A stretch of DNA of 64,000 nucleotides from Agapanthus africanus (GCA_030015575.1 JASDDO010000001.1:324231595-324295594), one strand, 5' to 3'; positions 44,207-56,423 are shown, counted from the first letter of the stretch. A program made the numbers and translations. Notes: generated by a model not told the origin, from the letters alone.

Positions 44207-46380
44207 TGTAAGTCCATGCTACCTCTCCCGGTACTTTCGGGAATGCGGAATTTGGTAAAAAACAATTTTTACGGAGGTGGTAACATGGACCTATAACCCG
44301 GATCTTGGTTAAACATCTATCTAACAACCTAACTATGAGTTTCTAGCTACTCGGTTAGGGGGTTATACCTTGCTTGTCTTGAACTCCTTCGTCTTCAAAC
44401 TCCGATGGTGGTCCGATTGGCTTCTTCTCGTCGTCTCCGTACGCCGAAGATAGATCCACCTGAAAGCTCCAACCTTTAGCTCCTTCTTCGTTCTTTGAAG
44501 AAACTAGTTCACTTGGTTTGCTAAACCTAGTGAACTAGAATGAGTAGAGAATAGTTTGTGTGGGATTTTATCTATGGTTCTTGATTCTCAACTCATGAGA
44601 CAAGAGAACCATAGATTAAAGAGAGGGAGCAAGAGCAAAAGGGTGAGAGCAAAAGGAGAGCTCAAGAACAAGAGAGAGAATGAGCAAGAAAGAATGAGGC
44701 TCTCTTTTTCCTTTCACCCTCTCATAATCCAAAGCAATCATAACTCATCATACTAACAAAAGTCTTATATGATGGTTGAAGCAACCATAACCATATCATT
44801 TCATGCACTCATTTTACACAAATGAGCAAGTAAACAAAAGTCTTTGCCATGAAATGATGGCTATGGTTATCATGATGGTCAACTAGTCAAGCCTAGTCAA
44901 CCAGTCAACAAAGTCAACAAGTCAACAAAAGTCAACAAGTCAACAAAGTCAACAAAAGTCAACAACCATGTCACCATAATACTTAATTAATATAATAGTT
45001 AATCACATATCAAATTCTCATTAGGGTTGAGCAAAAAGTCAAATAGTCAACGGTCAACTGTCAACAACCCTAATGAGAATCCGCTGCCTCTGCCTCCCTG
45101 TCAACTGTGCATACACACCCGCATCCGCGTTACGAGGAACACGAATGCAAACTGGATAAATCCAATCCCATAAGGTACACTAGGATCTGGCTTAAACCAA
45201 AGCCCGCTAGTGTATACTGTCCGGACACTGTACGTGCACAAGTGCACGGATGTGACCGAACCCTGTCGCAAAACCATGCGACCTGTCGCAATACCATGCG
45301 ACCTCTACTCTTTTGCCTAAAGGCGAAAAGCTTTCTGTGTGGGACTCTAAAGACTCGACACTACGCTGGTAGTGGGTTTAACCACAGACCGCAAGCGGTA
45401 CTAGCTGTGCGTAACGGTCCCCAGGTAATGCCGACAAGAAGACCGACGAGGCGAAACCCATCTGAACTCCTACTGAGCCTGAGTGTGACATTCTCCGTAC
45501 AGTCCGGTCTGTTCGTCTGATACATCGCATGGCGGGCCTAGGGGGCGGTAAACGTCAGTCCCCCAATAGCGGTACAAGTCGTGCCGGAGCGAAGCCCAAA
45601 ACACCCTAAGATAACACTGGAAACCTACCAGTATATCTCGTTTGCCCTGGCCAGGGACTACTCGTGTAATGGCTCTCCTAGACACAGCGCGATGTCAACC
45701 CCCAATACCGGGAGAGACGAATCCTGTCTAACCGTCACTGCCTCCAAGTGCTTCGGGACTGCACCCAACCACTACCTGTTTGTACGACTCCTTTGAGCCG
45801 TGGTAGGGTAGTGATCAAAGTACAGTGGGAACACACTCGAGGCGAAGTGACAGTGTCAAGTCAGCGGACTAAGCTGTACTCATGTCATCTGGGAACTGAT
45901 AACTGACGATAGGTATAATACCAACTAGTCAGTTCCCGACGAGTCCTGTCCAGTGTACCCGTAACCTAACGAGCACCCGCATACTATCTCAAGTACGACG
46001 TACTGACGGCTGTGGGACAGACTGTCTCCCACACTGGGATGAGAAGCGCATGCGCTGGTCTACTCCGGAGTATCGATGCCCTGTCTCGATAGTCCTGCGA
46101 CCAGGGACCTGCATAAGGATGTGCTTATAGATTACCCAGCCCCACTAGTGTGACGGCCATCACATCGCTGGTAATCAAGCAAAGATCCTAAGGGCTCTAC
46201 TAATGTGTATAGGCGATATACAAAAATAAACACATGTACACATTGAAGTAGAAACAAACAAAGTAGCATACTACTATTTTGGGCAAGATTGTATATACAA
46301 GGTGAATATCCCAAGCATCCATTAAGTAATATACAAACCAGTATGATACAGTAATGGCCTCTAGGGCATATACACTAACA
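44207..46380 (-). repeat. 3' LTR of B
   Basis: 2174 bp, TGTAAGTCC ... CACTAACA on the plus strand. It contains a GTCAA array at 44878-44964 plus four more copies near 45036-45066. The U3 end (46380) abuts the PPT. Confidence 0.95.
44878..45066 (-). promoter_or_regulatory. W-box-like TTGAC array in the B 3' LTR
   Basis: Ten GTCAA cores lie within 44878-44964, and four more near 45036-45066, all in the same orientation (TTGAC in the direction of transcription). The copy in the 5' LTR is at 53126-53212 and about 53286-53315. TTGAC is the WRKY W-box core; any role in induction is inferred. Confidence 0.55.
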
Positions 46381-46398
46381 ATCTCCCACTTTCACTAA
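46381..46398 (-). other. Polypurine tract of B
   Basis: The minus strand reads AGTGAAAGTGGGAGAT before the LTR start. It differs by one base from the PPT of A and F. Confidence 0.85.
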
Positions 46399-49300
46399 GG
46401 CCATGTACTGGCGTATCGAAGACCTATCATCTCGATCAGCCGCTCGAACTGAGTCTGGGGCAGGGCCTTGGTGAATGGATCTGCAGTGTTATCTTCTGAA
46501 GTGACTCTCCGAACCTCGATCTCCTGGCGATCCACGATCTCCCTGATCAGGTGATACCGCCTCAAGATGTGCCTGGATCTCTGATGGGACCTGGGTTCCT
46601 TCGCTAAAGCTATAGCCCCGTTGTTGTCGCAATACAGAGGTATTGGATCAACAATGGACGGAACCACCTGAAGTTCTTTCAAGAACTTCCTCATCCAGAC
46701 AGCTTCTTTTGCGGCATCAGATGCAGCGATGTATTCCGCTTCCATCGTCGAGTCTGCAACGGTTTCCTGTTTGGAACTCTTCCAACACACCGCCCCTCCA
46801 TTGAGGGTAAAGACAAAACCCGACATGGACTTGGAATCATCCTTGTCACTCTGGAAGCTGGAGTCAGCAAAGGCCTCGATCTGGAGGTCTTTTCCGCCAT
46901 ACACCAAGAACATCTCCTTAGTCCTTCTCAGGTACTTAAGAATGTTCTTTACCGCTATCCAGTGTTTCTCCCCAGGGTTTGACTGATACCGGCTTACCAC
47001 ACTAAGTGCATAAGCTACATCCGGTCTGGTACACAACATCGCATACATTATAGAGCCTACCGCAGAAGCGTAGGGTATAATAGACATGCGATCCCTCTCC
47101 AAATCAGTCTTGGGAGACATCTCTTTAGAGAGGGTGATCCCGTGACAAGCCGGTAGGTTACCGCGCTTGGAATCTTCCATACTGAATCTCTTCAGTATGG
47201 TGTCGATGTACCTGGACTGTGAAAGTCCTAATATCCTCTTGGATCTGTCACGGTAGATCCGGATACCCAGAATGTACGAGGCATCACCCAGGTCTTTCAT
47301 GGAGAACCCGTGTGACAAGAACCCCTTAACAGATTGTAGCATAGGAATGTCATTTCCTATTAAGAGAATGTCATCCACGTATAAAACGAGGAATACTACA
47401 GTTCTCGTTACAAATCTACTATAGATGCATGGTTCATCTGGATTTTTGATAAAGCCAAATTCTTTGACCGTCTCATCAAAGCAGATGTTCCAACTCCGCG
47501 ATGCCTGCTTTAGTCCATAGATGGACTTAAGCAACTTGCACACCTTTCCGCTGCTCCCACTCTGAATGAAACCCTCTGGCTGGTCCATATAGACACACTC
47601 CTCTAAATTTCCATTTAGAAAAGCGGTCTTTACGTCCATTTGCCAGATCTCATAATCGTGGAAGGCAGCAATGGCAAGAAGGATCCGAATGGATTTCAGC
47701 ATGGCTACTGGAGAAAAAGTTTCGTCATAGTCCAAGCCAGGTCTTTGACGAAAACCCTTTGCTACCAGCCTAGCTTTATAGGTCTCAACCTGTCCATCTA
47801 CACCAATCTTCGTTTTGAAGATCCACTTGCATCCTACGGGTTTTACCCCGTCTGGAGCAATGTCCAACGTCCATACCTTGTTGGTGTACATGGACTCCAT
47901 TTCGGTCCGCATTGCATCAAGCCATTTCACTGAGTCAACGCTCTGAACGGCCTGCTGGAAGCTAGTAGGCTCATCATATTCTATGATGCAATCCTCTCTA
48001 TCCCCGTCTATGAGAAAACCGTAGTATCTCTCGGGCGGATGAGTCTGCCTACTACTTCTGCGGAGCGGCGTAGGAATGTCCTGTTCTGTTGAACCCTCTG
48101 GTTCCACTAAGCTTTCAGTAACAGTCTGTGGTTCTGGAACTTCTTCCAGTTCTATTGTGCTCCCACTTATCTGGGTTTCCAAAAACTCAGTTTCCAAGAA
48201 GCGGGCATGCTAAGAAACAAAAACCTTTTGTTCCTCAACGGAATAGAAAAGATACCCCCTGGAGTTCCTTGGGTATCCCACAAACTTACACTGTACTGAA
48301 CGTGCCTCAAGCTTGTCCGCATGCTGCTTCTTTACAAAAGCTGGACATCCCCATACCTTAAGATACTTAAGACAGGGTTTCTTCCCAGTCCACATCTCAT
48401 ATGGGGTGGTAGGCACAGTCTTGGTGGGAGCCTTGTTCAAGAGATACGCAGCTGCTTCTAGTGCATATCCCCAGAATGATTGCGGCAACTCAGCGTTACT
48501 CATCATGGACCGAACCATATCCAATAGGGTTCGGTTCCGTCTCTCCGATACACCGTTATGTTGCGGAGTGTATGGAGGAGTAAGCTGAGAGAGAATACCA
48601 TTCTCTTTTAAGTAATTCAGGAATTCGGCACTTAAGTATTCTCCACCTCGATCCGATCTTAGAATCTTAATACTTTTGCCGGTCTGTTTCTCTACTTCAT
48701 TCTTATACTCCTGGAATTTTCCAAAGGCCTCGGACTTATGTTTCATTAAGAAGACATAACCGTACCTTGAGAAGTCATCCGTAAAAGTAATGAAGTAAGA
48801 ATGTCCGCTTCGGGCATGTGTAGACATTGGACCGCACACGTCACTGTGTACGAGTCCCAAGAGCTCGCTCGCTCTTACTCCACGTCCAGTAAACGGAGTC
48901 TTTGTCATCTTTCCTTTGAGACAGGATTGACAAGTGGCATACGATTGATATTTGAACGCATTCAAATACCCTTCTGTATGTAACTTAGTCAACCTTCTCT
49001 CATTGATGTGACCCAGTCTACAATGCCACAAGAAAGTCTGATTTATTTCTGGAGACTTTCTTTTGTGTGTATTCTGGACATTAAAAATCTGTGGTTGGTT
49101 TAAGACGTATATACCATTACTCAATGTACCTGACCCAATCAAAACTTGATTAAGGTGAATGTTTACAACATTACTTACAAACGCAAATTCATAACCTTCT
49201 TTAGAAACTAAAGATACAGAAATGATATTACAAGTTGCGTTGGGTACAAAAAGCAATTACGCAAAACCAAAACATGTCCATCTGACATTCCCAGGTGATA

Positions 49301-50344
49301 GTCCCCCACGGCTTTAGCATCCATGCTAGCTCCGTTCGCAACTCTGAGGGTCATGCCACCTGCCTTCAAAACCCTACGGTTTCTCAACGCCTGCAAAGAA
49401 TTACAGATATGAGATCCTGATCCGGTATCCAATACCCAGGAAGTAGAGTTTATTGAAAGACAGTTTTCAATAACATACACACCTGAAGCTGAAGCTGCAA
49501 CCTGCTTCAATTCCTGTGTTCTGGCCTTCCAGGCCCTGCAATCATTCTTCCAGTGTCCTTTCTTATGACAATAGAAGCATTCTTCCTTATCCACAAGCTT
49601 CCCCGCTATCTTTGTTGCTTTTGCTTTTCCCTTCGTATCCACTTTACTAACACCGCCCCTTGGTTTGGCGGGGGCTTTCTTCTTCTTTCCCTTGGCTTTC
49701 GCCTTGGACCTAGAAGAAGATGATCCTCCTACAAACAAAGTGGATGTTTCCCTACCTTTCTGTAGGGTGCCCTCTGCGCTCCTCAGCATGTTGAGGAGCT
49801 CTGAAAGTTCAACCTCTTTTTCTTGTAAGTTGAAGTTCAGTATAAACTGGGCGTAAGTGGAAGGAAGGGACTGGAGAACTATATCCGTATATAGCTCACT
49901 CTCCAATGTGATCCCTAGGTCAGCGAGCTCCTCAATATAGCCGATCATCTTTAGCACGTGCTCGGCTACTGATGATCCGACGGCCATTCTTGTCGAAAAT
50001 AACTTTTTCGACGCTTCGTATCTTGCGATACGAGATTGCTCTCCATACAGTTCTTTTGTATGAAGCAATATGGACTCCATGTCCATATTCTCGTGCCTCC
50101 TCTGATGTTCGTTGTCCATCGAGGCAAGCAGGAGGCATTTGGCCTTCGCGCTATCAATCTCCCAAGTCTTGCGGATTTCCTTATCCGCGACGCTGGAAGT
50201 TGGACCAGGGACAGGGGGAGCTTTGGTGGTAAGAAGATACCCCAGCTTGTCGTAAGTGATTGCTATCTTGACATTCCTGAGCCAATCTTTGTAGTTTGGC
50301 CCTGTCAGTTTGTTTTTATCTAGGAGTAACTTAAGTCCAGTCAT
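46395..50344 (-). pseudogene. gag-pol polyprotein of copia element B (nearly intact)
   Basis: The start is the ATG at 50344 (MTGLKLLLDK). An in-frame ATG upstream at 50386 adds 14 residues not shared with A and is unlikely. Order: gag capsid-like region, basic linker, CCHC knuckle ECFYCHKKGHWKNDC (intact, unlike A), protease LDTGSGSH, HHCC, integrase core (HSDVCGP, RSDRGGEY, SERRNRT), RT (YVDD), RNase H (ADSS, MEAEY, CDNNG), ending ADPFTKAL...GLRYASTWP at 46395. Two breaks: loss of one A in a run near 49250 (five A where A has six) shifts the frame, and a TAG at 48212-48210 lies between integrase and RT where C has an Arg codon. The element is therefore probably not autonomous now, although the family recently was. 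Confidence 0.94.
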
Positions 50345-50851
50345 GTCGATTTGGTCGCTGCAATTAGGAGAGAGAAGAAGAAACACTCAGCATGATGCTC
50401 TTGCAAGTTTAGAGTGGTTTTTAGTTTGTCTAAACAGGATGGCTCCCACTGTTTCTCGAATCCCTCCTCAAACCATAAAGGAAGAATTAGTCGGGATCAA
50501 TCCCACCGCACAATACTTGCTTAACCGTTCAGCCAGGCCGGTGTCGGTACTTCGAGGGAGGTTTTCCAACGCTTTCGCGAAGTTCCTTAATTAAAGAACC
50601 TCTTTTCCCTGGGGGCGTAGCCCCGCTAACACCTTTCTAGGCACCTACTAGGTTTATAGCATTGATCGTTAAGTGAGAAATTTCCCGAGGAGTAGCATAT
50701 ACTCACAGTAGGATCGGGATCCAAATATCATTGCGTGACGAAACTGAAGGAATCCTACCAGAATCATCACACTCCAAATGGTATGCAAATCTAGCAAGTT
50801 TCAGTACTTATGAAACTCCCGATGTGGATTTTTGCCCCATGCTCTTATGAC

Positions 50852-51048
50852 CTTAACGAAGGTCAACAAATCATAAGTCACATGTCAAGTTCTGCCCGTC
50901 ATTATCCAGGTTAATTTGAATCCACCCGTATATACCCTTGACGAAGGTCAACAAGGTAATGCGAATGTCCCAAACCAACGCATCTATCTATGCTACATAT
51001 GAATACCCAACAGCTACCAATCACTATGCCTTGACGAAGGTCAACAAA
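50852..51048 (-). repeat. Three iterated 19-bp leader motifs of B
   Basis: CTTGACGAAGGTCAACAAA-type copies start at 50852 (CTTAACG variant), 50937 and 51030, spaced 85 and 93 bp. The first is GACCTT-AACG-AAGGTC, a perfect 6-bp hairpin, and is flanked by CTTATGA/TCATAAG. Each contains inverted TTGAC/GTCAA cores or variants. Confidence 0.85.
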
Positions 51049-52161
51049 CACAGCTTGAATACTATTGAATATTCATACGAAACGACGGAGGGCTACGAAT
51101 GGTTTTGGCAAAACCGTGAACGTAGTGAACTTGATTTGGTCGATGGAACGAGATAGCTTTTAAAAGGAGTGGCTCAAGCTCCGCATTTAAAAGTTGGTTT
51201 TGAAAAGAACCGAGTGGTTTTTCGAAAGTGTTCCAACGACTTTAACTTGGTTTATTATCTTGCATTAGTTCTTTTAATGCGTGATATTCTTGCATTAGTT
51301 CTTTTAATGCGTCCCATCATTTAATCCTACCATTGCAGAAAACAACCAAAATATGACGTACGCTTATGCCATTCGCATTCGCCACGGGGCCCCGTCATTA
51401 CCCGTTAGGTTACTTAACTAACGACAGAGCGGGGGCTGGGCTAGCGCGTCTGTAAAACATAAGCAACGCCTAAATAATATCATATATAGATATACTGCAA
51501 TGATAAACATTTCAGATCACAGATGAATACATTGGATATACTAGGAATCTGTAATTCGTACGAGCCTGTAACGAAAGACAAATTACACGGTCGCGGTGAA
51601 TAGCCAAAACCCCACCCAAGACCCCTACGGGTGCGGCAAACTACCCGCCAAGTACCCGAAGCGTAGCAACCTCCCCCATCTCCATGAGTAGGCCACTCGA
51701 CACTTCGGCATACCCGGTAGTTTGTGCACCCCCTCCATGGGTCTATCCTAGGAGCAAAAACAGTAAAAAGAAATTATACAATGACGGCTACAACCCCGAC
51801 CCGGTTGTGCGGCCATACAAATAATTATTACATCAATTTACAAATTTACATGAATTGAAAGAAAAGAAAACTCTCGTCTCACAACCCCCGGCTATTCACC
51901 CGCGACAATCCAACATATTCATATCCACATTCCAGCAACATTACAGATCACAGATTTGTATAACCCCCACTAATCGACATATAGCGATTAGTAGACGTTC
52001 AATACAAATATCACATTACAGAAAAAAAAAACCCGTTAGCTAAAGTCTTTTAGAAGTTCGATCAAAAATACGGATTTTCGGGACCCCAAAATAAAATTTT
52101 CGTTCTGGAAAATCTGGGTTGAAAATATATGTACTAAAAATCCCAAAATACCCCAGTGAGT

Positions 52162-52283
52162 AAACTGCAAAAAAGAAAACCCTTGACCGAGTCAACTCGG
52201 CCGCGGTTCCGCGGCGGGAGCGTGCTCCCGCCGCGGAAACGCGGCGCTTTGATCGAGTCAGGGGACCAATTTTTTTGCAGTTT
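52162..52283 (-). other. Leader hairpin of B, 122 bp
   Basis: The centre is at 52222.5 with a GT loop, GGGAGC/GCTCCC tip and GCCGCGGTTCCGCGGCGGG-type arms. The outer arms AAACTGCAAAAAA (52162-52174) and TTTTTTGCAGTTT (52271-52283) are exact complements in register. It is 158 bp downstream of the PBS. The outer-arm sequence is unlike that of A, yet pairing is kept. Confidence 0.92.
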
Positions 52284-52440
52284 CTTTTAAAAAGCCTGAG
52301 TCGATTTTAGGTGTATTTCAAAAAAGTTTTCCAGCACTTTTAAAATCGACAGAAACTTGAAAATCTTGGGGTTCGTTTTCGGGACTTTTCTTTGATCGAT
52401 CTTCTAGTTACTTGCTAACATGTTAGATAGAGTTTAACTA

Positions 52441-52453
52441 GGCTCTGATACCA
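52441..52453 (-). promoter_or_regulatory. Primer binding site of B
   Basis: TGGTATCAGAGCC on the minus strand, one base from the LTR at 52455. Confidence 0.94.
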
Positions 52454-52454
52454 C

Positions 52455-54628
52455 TGTAAGTCCATGCTACCTCTCCCGGTACTTTCGGGAATGCGGAATT
52501 TGGTAAAAAACAATTTTTACGGAGGTGGTAACATGGACCTATAACCCGGATCTTGGTTAAACATCTATCTAACAACCTAACTATGAGTTTCTAGCTACTC
52601 GGTTAGGGGGTTATACCTTGCTTGTCTTGAACTCCTTCGTCTTCAAACTCCGATGGTGGTCCGATTGGCTTCTTCTCGTCGTCTCCGTACGCCGAAGATA
52701 GATCCACCTGAAAGCTCCAACCTTTAGCTCCTTCTTCGTTCTTTGAAGAAACTAGTTCACTTGGTTTGCTAAACCTAGTGAACTAGAATGAGTAGAGAAT
52801 AGTTTGTGTGGGATTTTATCTATGGTTCTTGATTCTCAACTCATGAGACAAGAGAACCATAGATTAAAGAGAGGGAGCAAGAGCAAAAGGGTGAGAGCAA
52901 AAGGAGAGCTCAAGAACAAGAGAGAGAATGAGCAAGAAAGAATGAGGCTCTCTTTTTCCTTTCACCCTCTCATAATCCAAAGCAATCATAACTCATCATA
53001 CTAACAAAAGTCTTATGTGATGGTTGAAGCAACCATAACCATATCATTTCATGCACTCATTTTACACAAATGAGCAAGTAAACAAAAGTCTTTGCCATGA
53101 AATGATGGCTATGGTTATCATGATGGTCAACTAGTCAAGCCTAGTCAACCGGTCAACAAAGTCAACAAGTCAACAAAAGTCAAAAAGTCAACAAAGTCAA
53201 CAAAAGTCAACAACCATGTCACCATAATACTTAATTAATATAATAGTTAATCACATATCAAATTCTCATTAGGGTTGAGCAAAAAGTCAAATAGTCAACG
53301 GTCAACTGTCAACAACCCTAATGAGAATCCGCTGCCTCTGCCTCCCTGTCAACTGTGCATACACACCCGCATCCGCGTTCCGAGGAACACGAATGCAAAC
53401 CGGATAAATCCAATCCCATAAGGTACACTAGGATCTGGCTTAAACCAAAGCCCGCTAGTGTATACTGTCCGGACACTGTACGTGCACAAGTGCACGGATG
53501 TGACCGAACCCTGTCGCAAAACCATGCGACCTGTCGCAATACCATGCGACCTCTACTCTTTTGCCTAAAGGCGAAAAGCTTTCTGTGTGGGACTCTAAAG
53601 ACTCGACACTACGCTGGCAGTGGGTTTAACCACAGACCGCAAGCGGCACTAGCTGTGCGTAACGGTCCCCAGGTAATGCCGACAAAAAGACCGACGAGGC
53701 GAAACCCATCTGAACTCCTACTGAGCCTGAGTGTGACATTCTCCGTACAGTCCGGTCTGTTCGTCTGATACATCGCATGGCGGGCCTAGGGGGCGGTAAA
53801 CGTCAGTCCCCCAATAGCGGTACAAGTCGTGCCGGAGCGAAGCCCAAAACACCCTGAGATAACACTGGAAACCTACCAGTATATCTCGTTTGCCCTGGCC
53901 AGGGACTACTCGTGTAATGGCTCTCCTAGACACAGCGCGATGTCAACCCCCAATACCGGGAGAGACAAATCCTGTCTAACCGTCACTGCCTCCAAGTGCT
54001 TCGGGACTGCACCCAACCACTACCTGTTTGCACGACTCCTTTGAGCCGTGGTAGGGTAGTGATCAAAGTACAGTGGGAACACACTCGAGGCGAAGTGACA
54101 GTGTCAAGTCAGCGGACTAAGCTATACTCATGTCACCTGGGAACTGATAACTGACTATAGGTATAATACCAACTAGCCAGTTCCCGACGAGTCCTGTCCA
54201 GTGTACCCGTAACCTAACGAGCACCCGCATACTATCTCAAGTACGACGTACTGACGGCTGTGGGACAGACCGTCTCCCACACTGGGATGAGAAGCGCATG
54301 CGCTGGTCTACTCCGGAGTATCGATGCCCTGTCTCGATAGTCCTGCGACCAGGGACCTGCATAAGGATGTGCTTATAGATTACCCAGCCCCACTAGTGTG
54401 ACGGCCATCACATCGCTGGTAATCAAGCAAAGATCCTAAGGGCTCTACTAATGTGTATAGGCGATATACAAAAATAAACACATGTACACATTGAAGTAGA
54501 AACAAACCAAGTAGCATACTACTATTTTGAGCAAGATTGTATATACAAGGTGAATATCCCAAGCATCCATTAAGTAATATACAAACCAGTATGATACAGT
54601 AATGGCCTCTAGGGCATATACACTAACA
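52455..54628 (-). repeat. 5' LTR of B
   Basis: 2174 bp, the same length as the 3' LTR and more than 99% identical by eye. It ends at CACTAACA next to the TSD CCTAG. Confidence 0.95.
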
Positions 54629-54633
54629 CCTAG

Positions 54634-56423
54634 TCGTGGGAGTATCGAGACTGGGCATCGATACTCCAGTGTAGACTGGTGTATACTTATCTAGACCCTG
54701 ACGAGGGGCGGTGGCCGGTCTCACATGCCCTTGGTGTTAGTTGTTCACCTAAGATAGTATGGAGGTGCTTATTGGGTTATGAGTACACTGTACGGACTCG
54801 CCGGGAACATGCTAGTTGGTATTATACCTATAGTCAGATGGCAGTTCCCTGGTGACATGTGTACAGGTTAGTATATTGACCTGAGATCGTCATTTGTCTC
54901 GTGTGAGTTCCCACTGTGCTTTGATTACTACCCTACCACGGCTCAAAGGAGTCGTGCAAACAGGTTTTAGTTGGGTACAGTCCCGAGCCACATGGAGGCA
55001 GTGAGCGGATTTTCGGGGATTCGTCTATCCCGGTATTGGGAGTTGATGTCGCGCAGTGCATGGGTGGCCATCACTAGAAATCCTCGGCCGGGGTATGTGA
55101 GAATTACCGATCCAGGATCGATAGTTTCTCAGGTAGTGATGGGTTTCATACCGACACGAATTATCGCGTTGTTAGGGGTCTGACTTTATCCACCCCCCTA
55201 GACTCGATATGCGATACTCTTAGACGAACAGACCGGACTGTACGGATATTGTCACTGACAGGCTCAGTAGGGGTTCGGATGAGTTTTCTCGTCGGCCTTC
55301 CTTTCGCTCAATACCTGGGTAGCCGTTACGTACAGCTAGTGCCGCTGACGTGCTTGTGGTTAAACCCACTGCCAGCGTATTGACGAGTCTTTAGAATCCC
55401 ACACAGAGGGTTTTCTCGGTTCAGGCGATATGGTGTAGGTGATGTATGTTGATACATACAGGTGTCCGATTAAATATGTGCATGGACTGCACAGAATTTA
55501 ATCGGGCGGTTGATAATACTAGTGGTTTAGGATTAAACCAGATTGTTAAATCAAGTTTTGATTTAATAATTTACATATGTATTTATATATATGTATTCTA
55601 GTATTATTGCTCACTATTCTTTTTCTCTCTTTGGCTATTCGTATTTTCGTACGAATACGCGTATGTGTATTTCGATACATGTACCGGGAAGTATTCCGTA
55701 TTTGTATGGAATGGCTTCTTGAAGATGCCACTTCATTATTGATTTTATTTATAAAATCACATGTTAATAAATGAGGTGGAAATGGTGACATGGAAAGGCA
55801 TGGCTTTTTAGTCAAAGCATGGTTGGACATTTAGTGATTCGTATGGTTGTGTATTTGTTTAATGAAATTGGAAATGACATTTTTTTTGTGGGGGCATGAG
55901 AGGGGGGGCGGCCACATTGTGGAGGGGGCTTGCTCATTTTTGTGATATCATTTTTTTGTGCTCTCTCACTCTCATGCTCACACAAAACACATAGCCATTT
56001 TCTCATGCCTTTGTTCATCACCTCCATATCTTCCATGGTTGTTCTATGAGCATAATTTTTGAGGGAAAAATATGGTGAGACTATTCTACACTCCCCACTC
56101 TCCACTACTAGCCATTTTGAACAGTCGGTTGGTTCGTTCGGCGAACCTGAAGCTTGCGCTGTTTTCCTCGGGTGGATCATCGGAGACGAAGGAAGACCGG
56201 CGACCAAAGTCGATCCGCATCATTAGGAGCTTGGAAATGGTTGAAAACCCGAAGGACTTGGATCATTAGGTATAACCATTCTATCTCCTTTTGTTAAATT
56301 GCTAGCTTTAGGGTTAATGGTTTTGATCTTGTTTTATCGGGTAATGGTAGCGCCGGGTTTTAGAAATTTTTTGTTCCGCATTTGGCCACGGTTCGATGGC
56401 CGGGGCACTCCTACAACCCAACA
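54634..56423 (+). repeat. 3' LTR of F, second part
   Basis: Continues the F 3' LTR after the B insertion and ends at CTACAACCCAACA. With the first part the LTR is 2031 bp, against 2024 bp for the 5' LTR. TSD TGCTT follows at 56424. Confidence 0.92.

Larger units (their letters stand above)
50345..52440 (-). other. Leader of B (no gene)
   Basis: This 2.1-kb leader is collinear with that of A. In transcription order it holds the hairpin (52283-52162), the conserved GTTAG/CTAAC block (about 51456-51352), a doubled TTGCATTAGTTCTTTTAATG repeat (51312-51259), a hairpin with TTTAAAAG arms (about 51190-51156) and three 19-bp motifs (51030, 50937, 50852). Open frames in it are short and not conserved. 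Confidence 0.78.
44207..54628 (-). mobile_element. Element B: young copia retrotransposon, structurally complete
   Basis: This 10,422-bp minus-strand element has two LTRs of exactly 2174 bp, PBS, PPT and TSD CCTAG (44202-44206 and 54629-54633). By eye I count about 18 differences between the LTRs, under 1%, so insertion was recent. Gag-pol is nearly intact, with one single-base frameshift and one nonsense codon. B is the best representative of the family that also includes A. It lies in the 3' LTR of F. Confidence 0.95.
36353..56423 (+). mobile_element. Element F: decayed copia with complete ends, host of nested B
   Basis: This is a plus-strand copia with 5' LTR 36353-38376, PBS, hairpin, a leader of about 2.3 kb, a heavily decayed pol, PPT and a 3' LTR (43966-44206 and 54634-56423) split by element B. 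TGCTT occurs at both 36348-36352 and 56424-56428, a perfect TSD. Without B it is about 9.6 kb. The two LTRs look roughly 95% identical by eye, whereas no pol frame is open, and the decayed interior is shared with G. Confidence 0.9.

Noticed and set aside
45107-45520. 137-codon frame in the B 3' LTR, also at 53355-53768
   Set aside because: Present twice because it is in the LTR; it is cut or shifted in the A LTR (11513-11707), so it is not conserved as protein.
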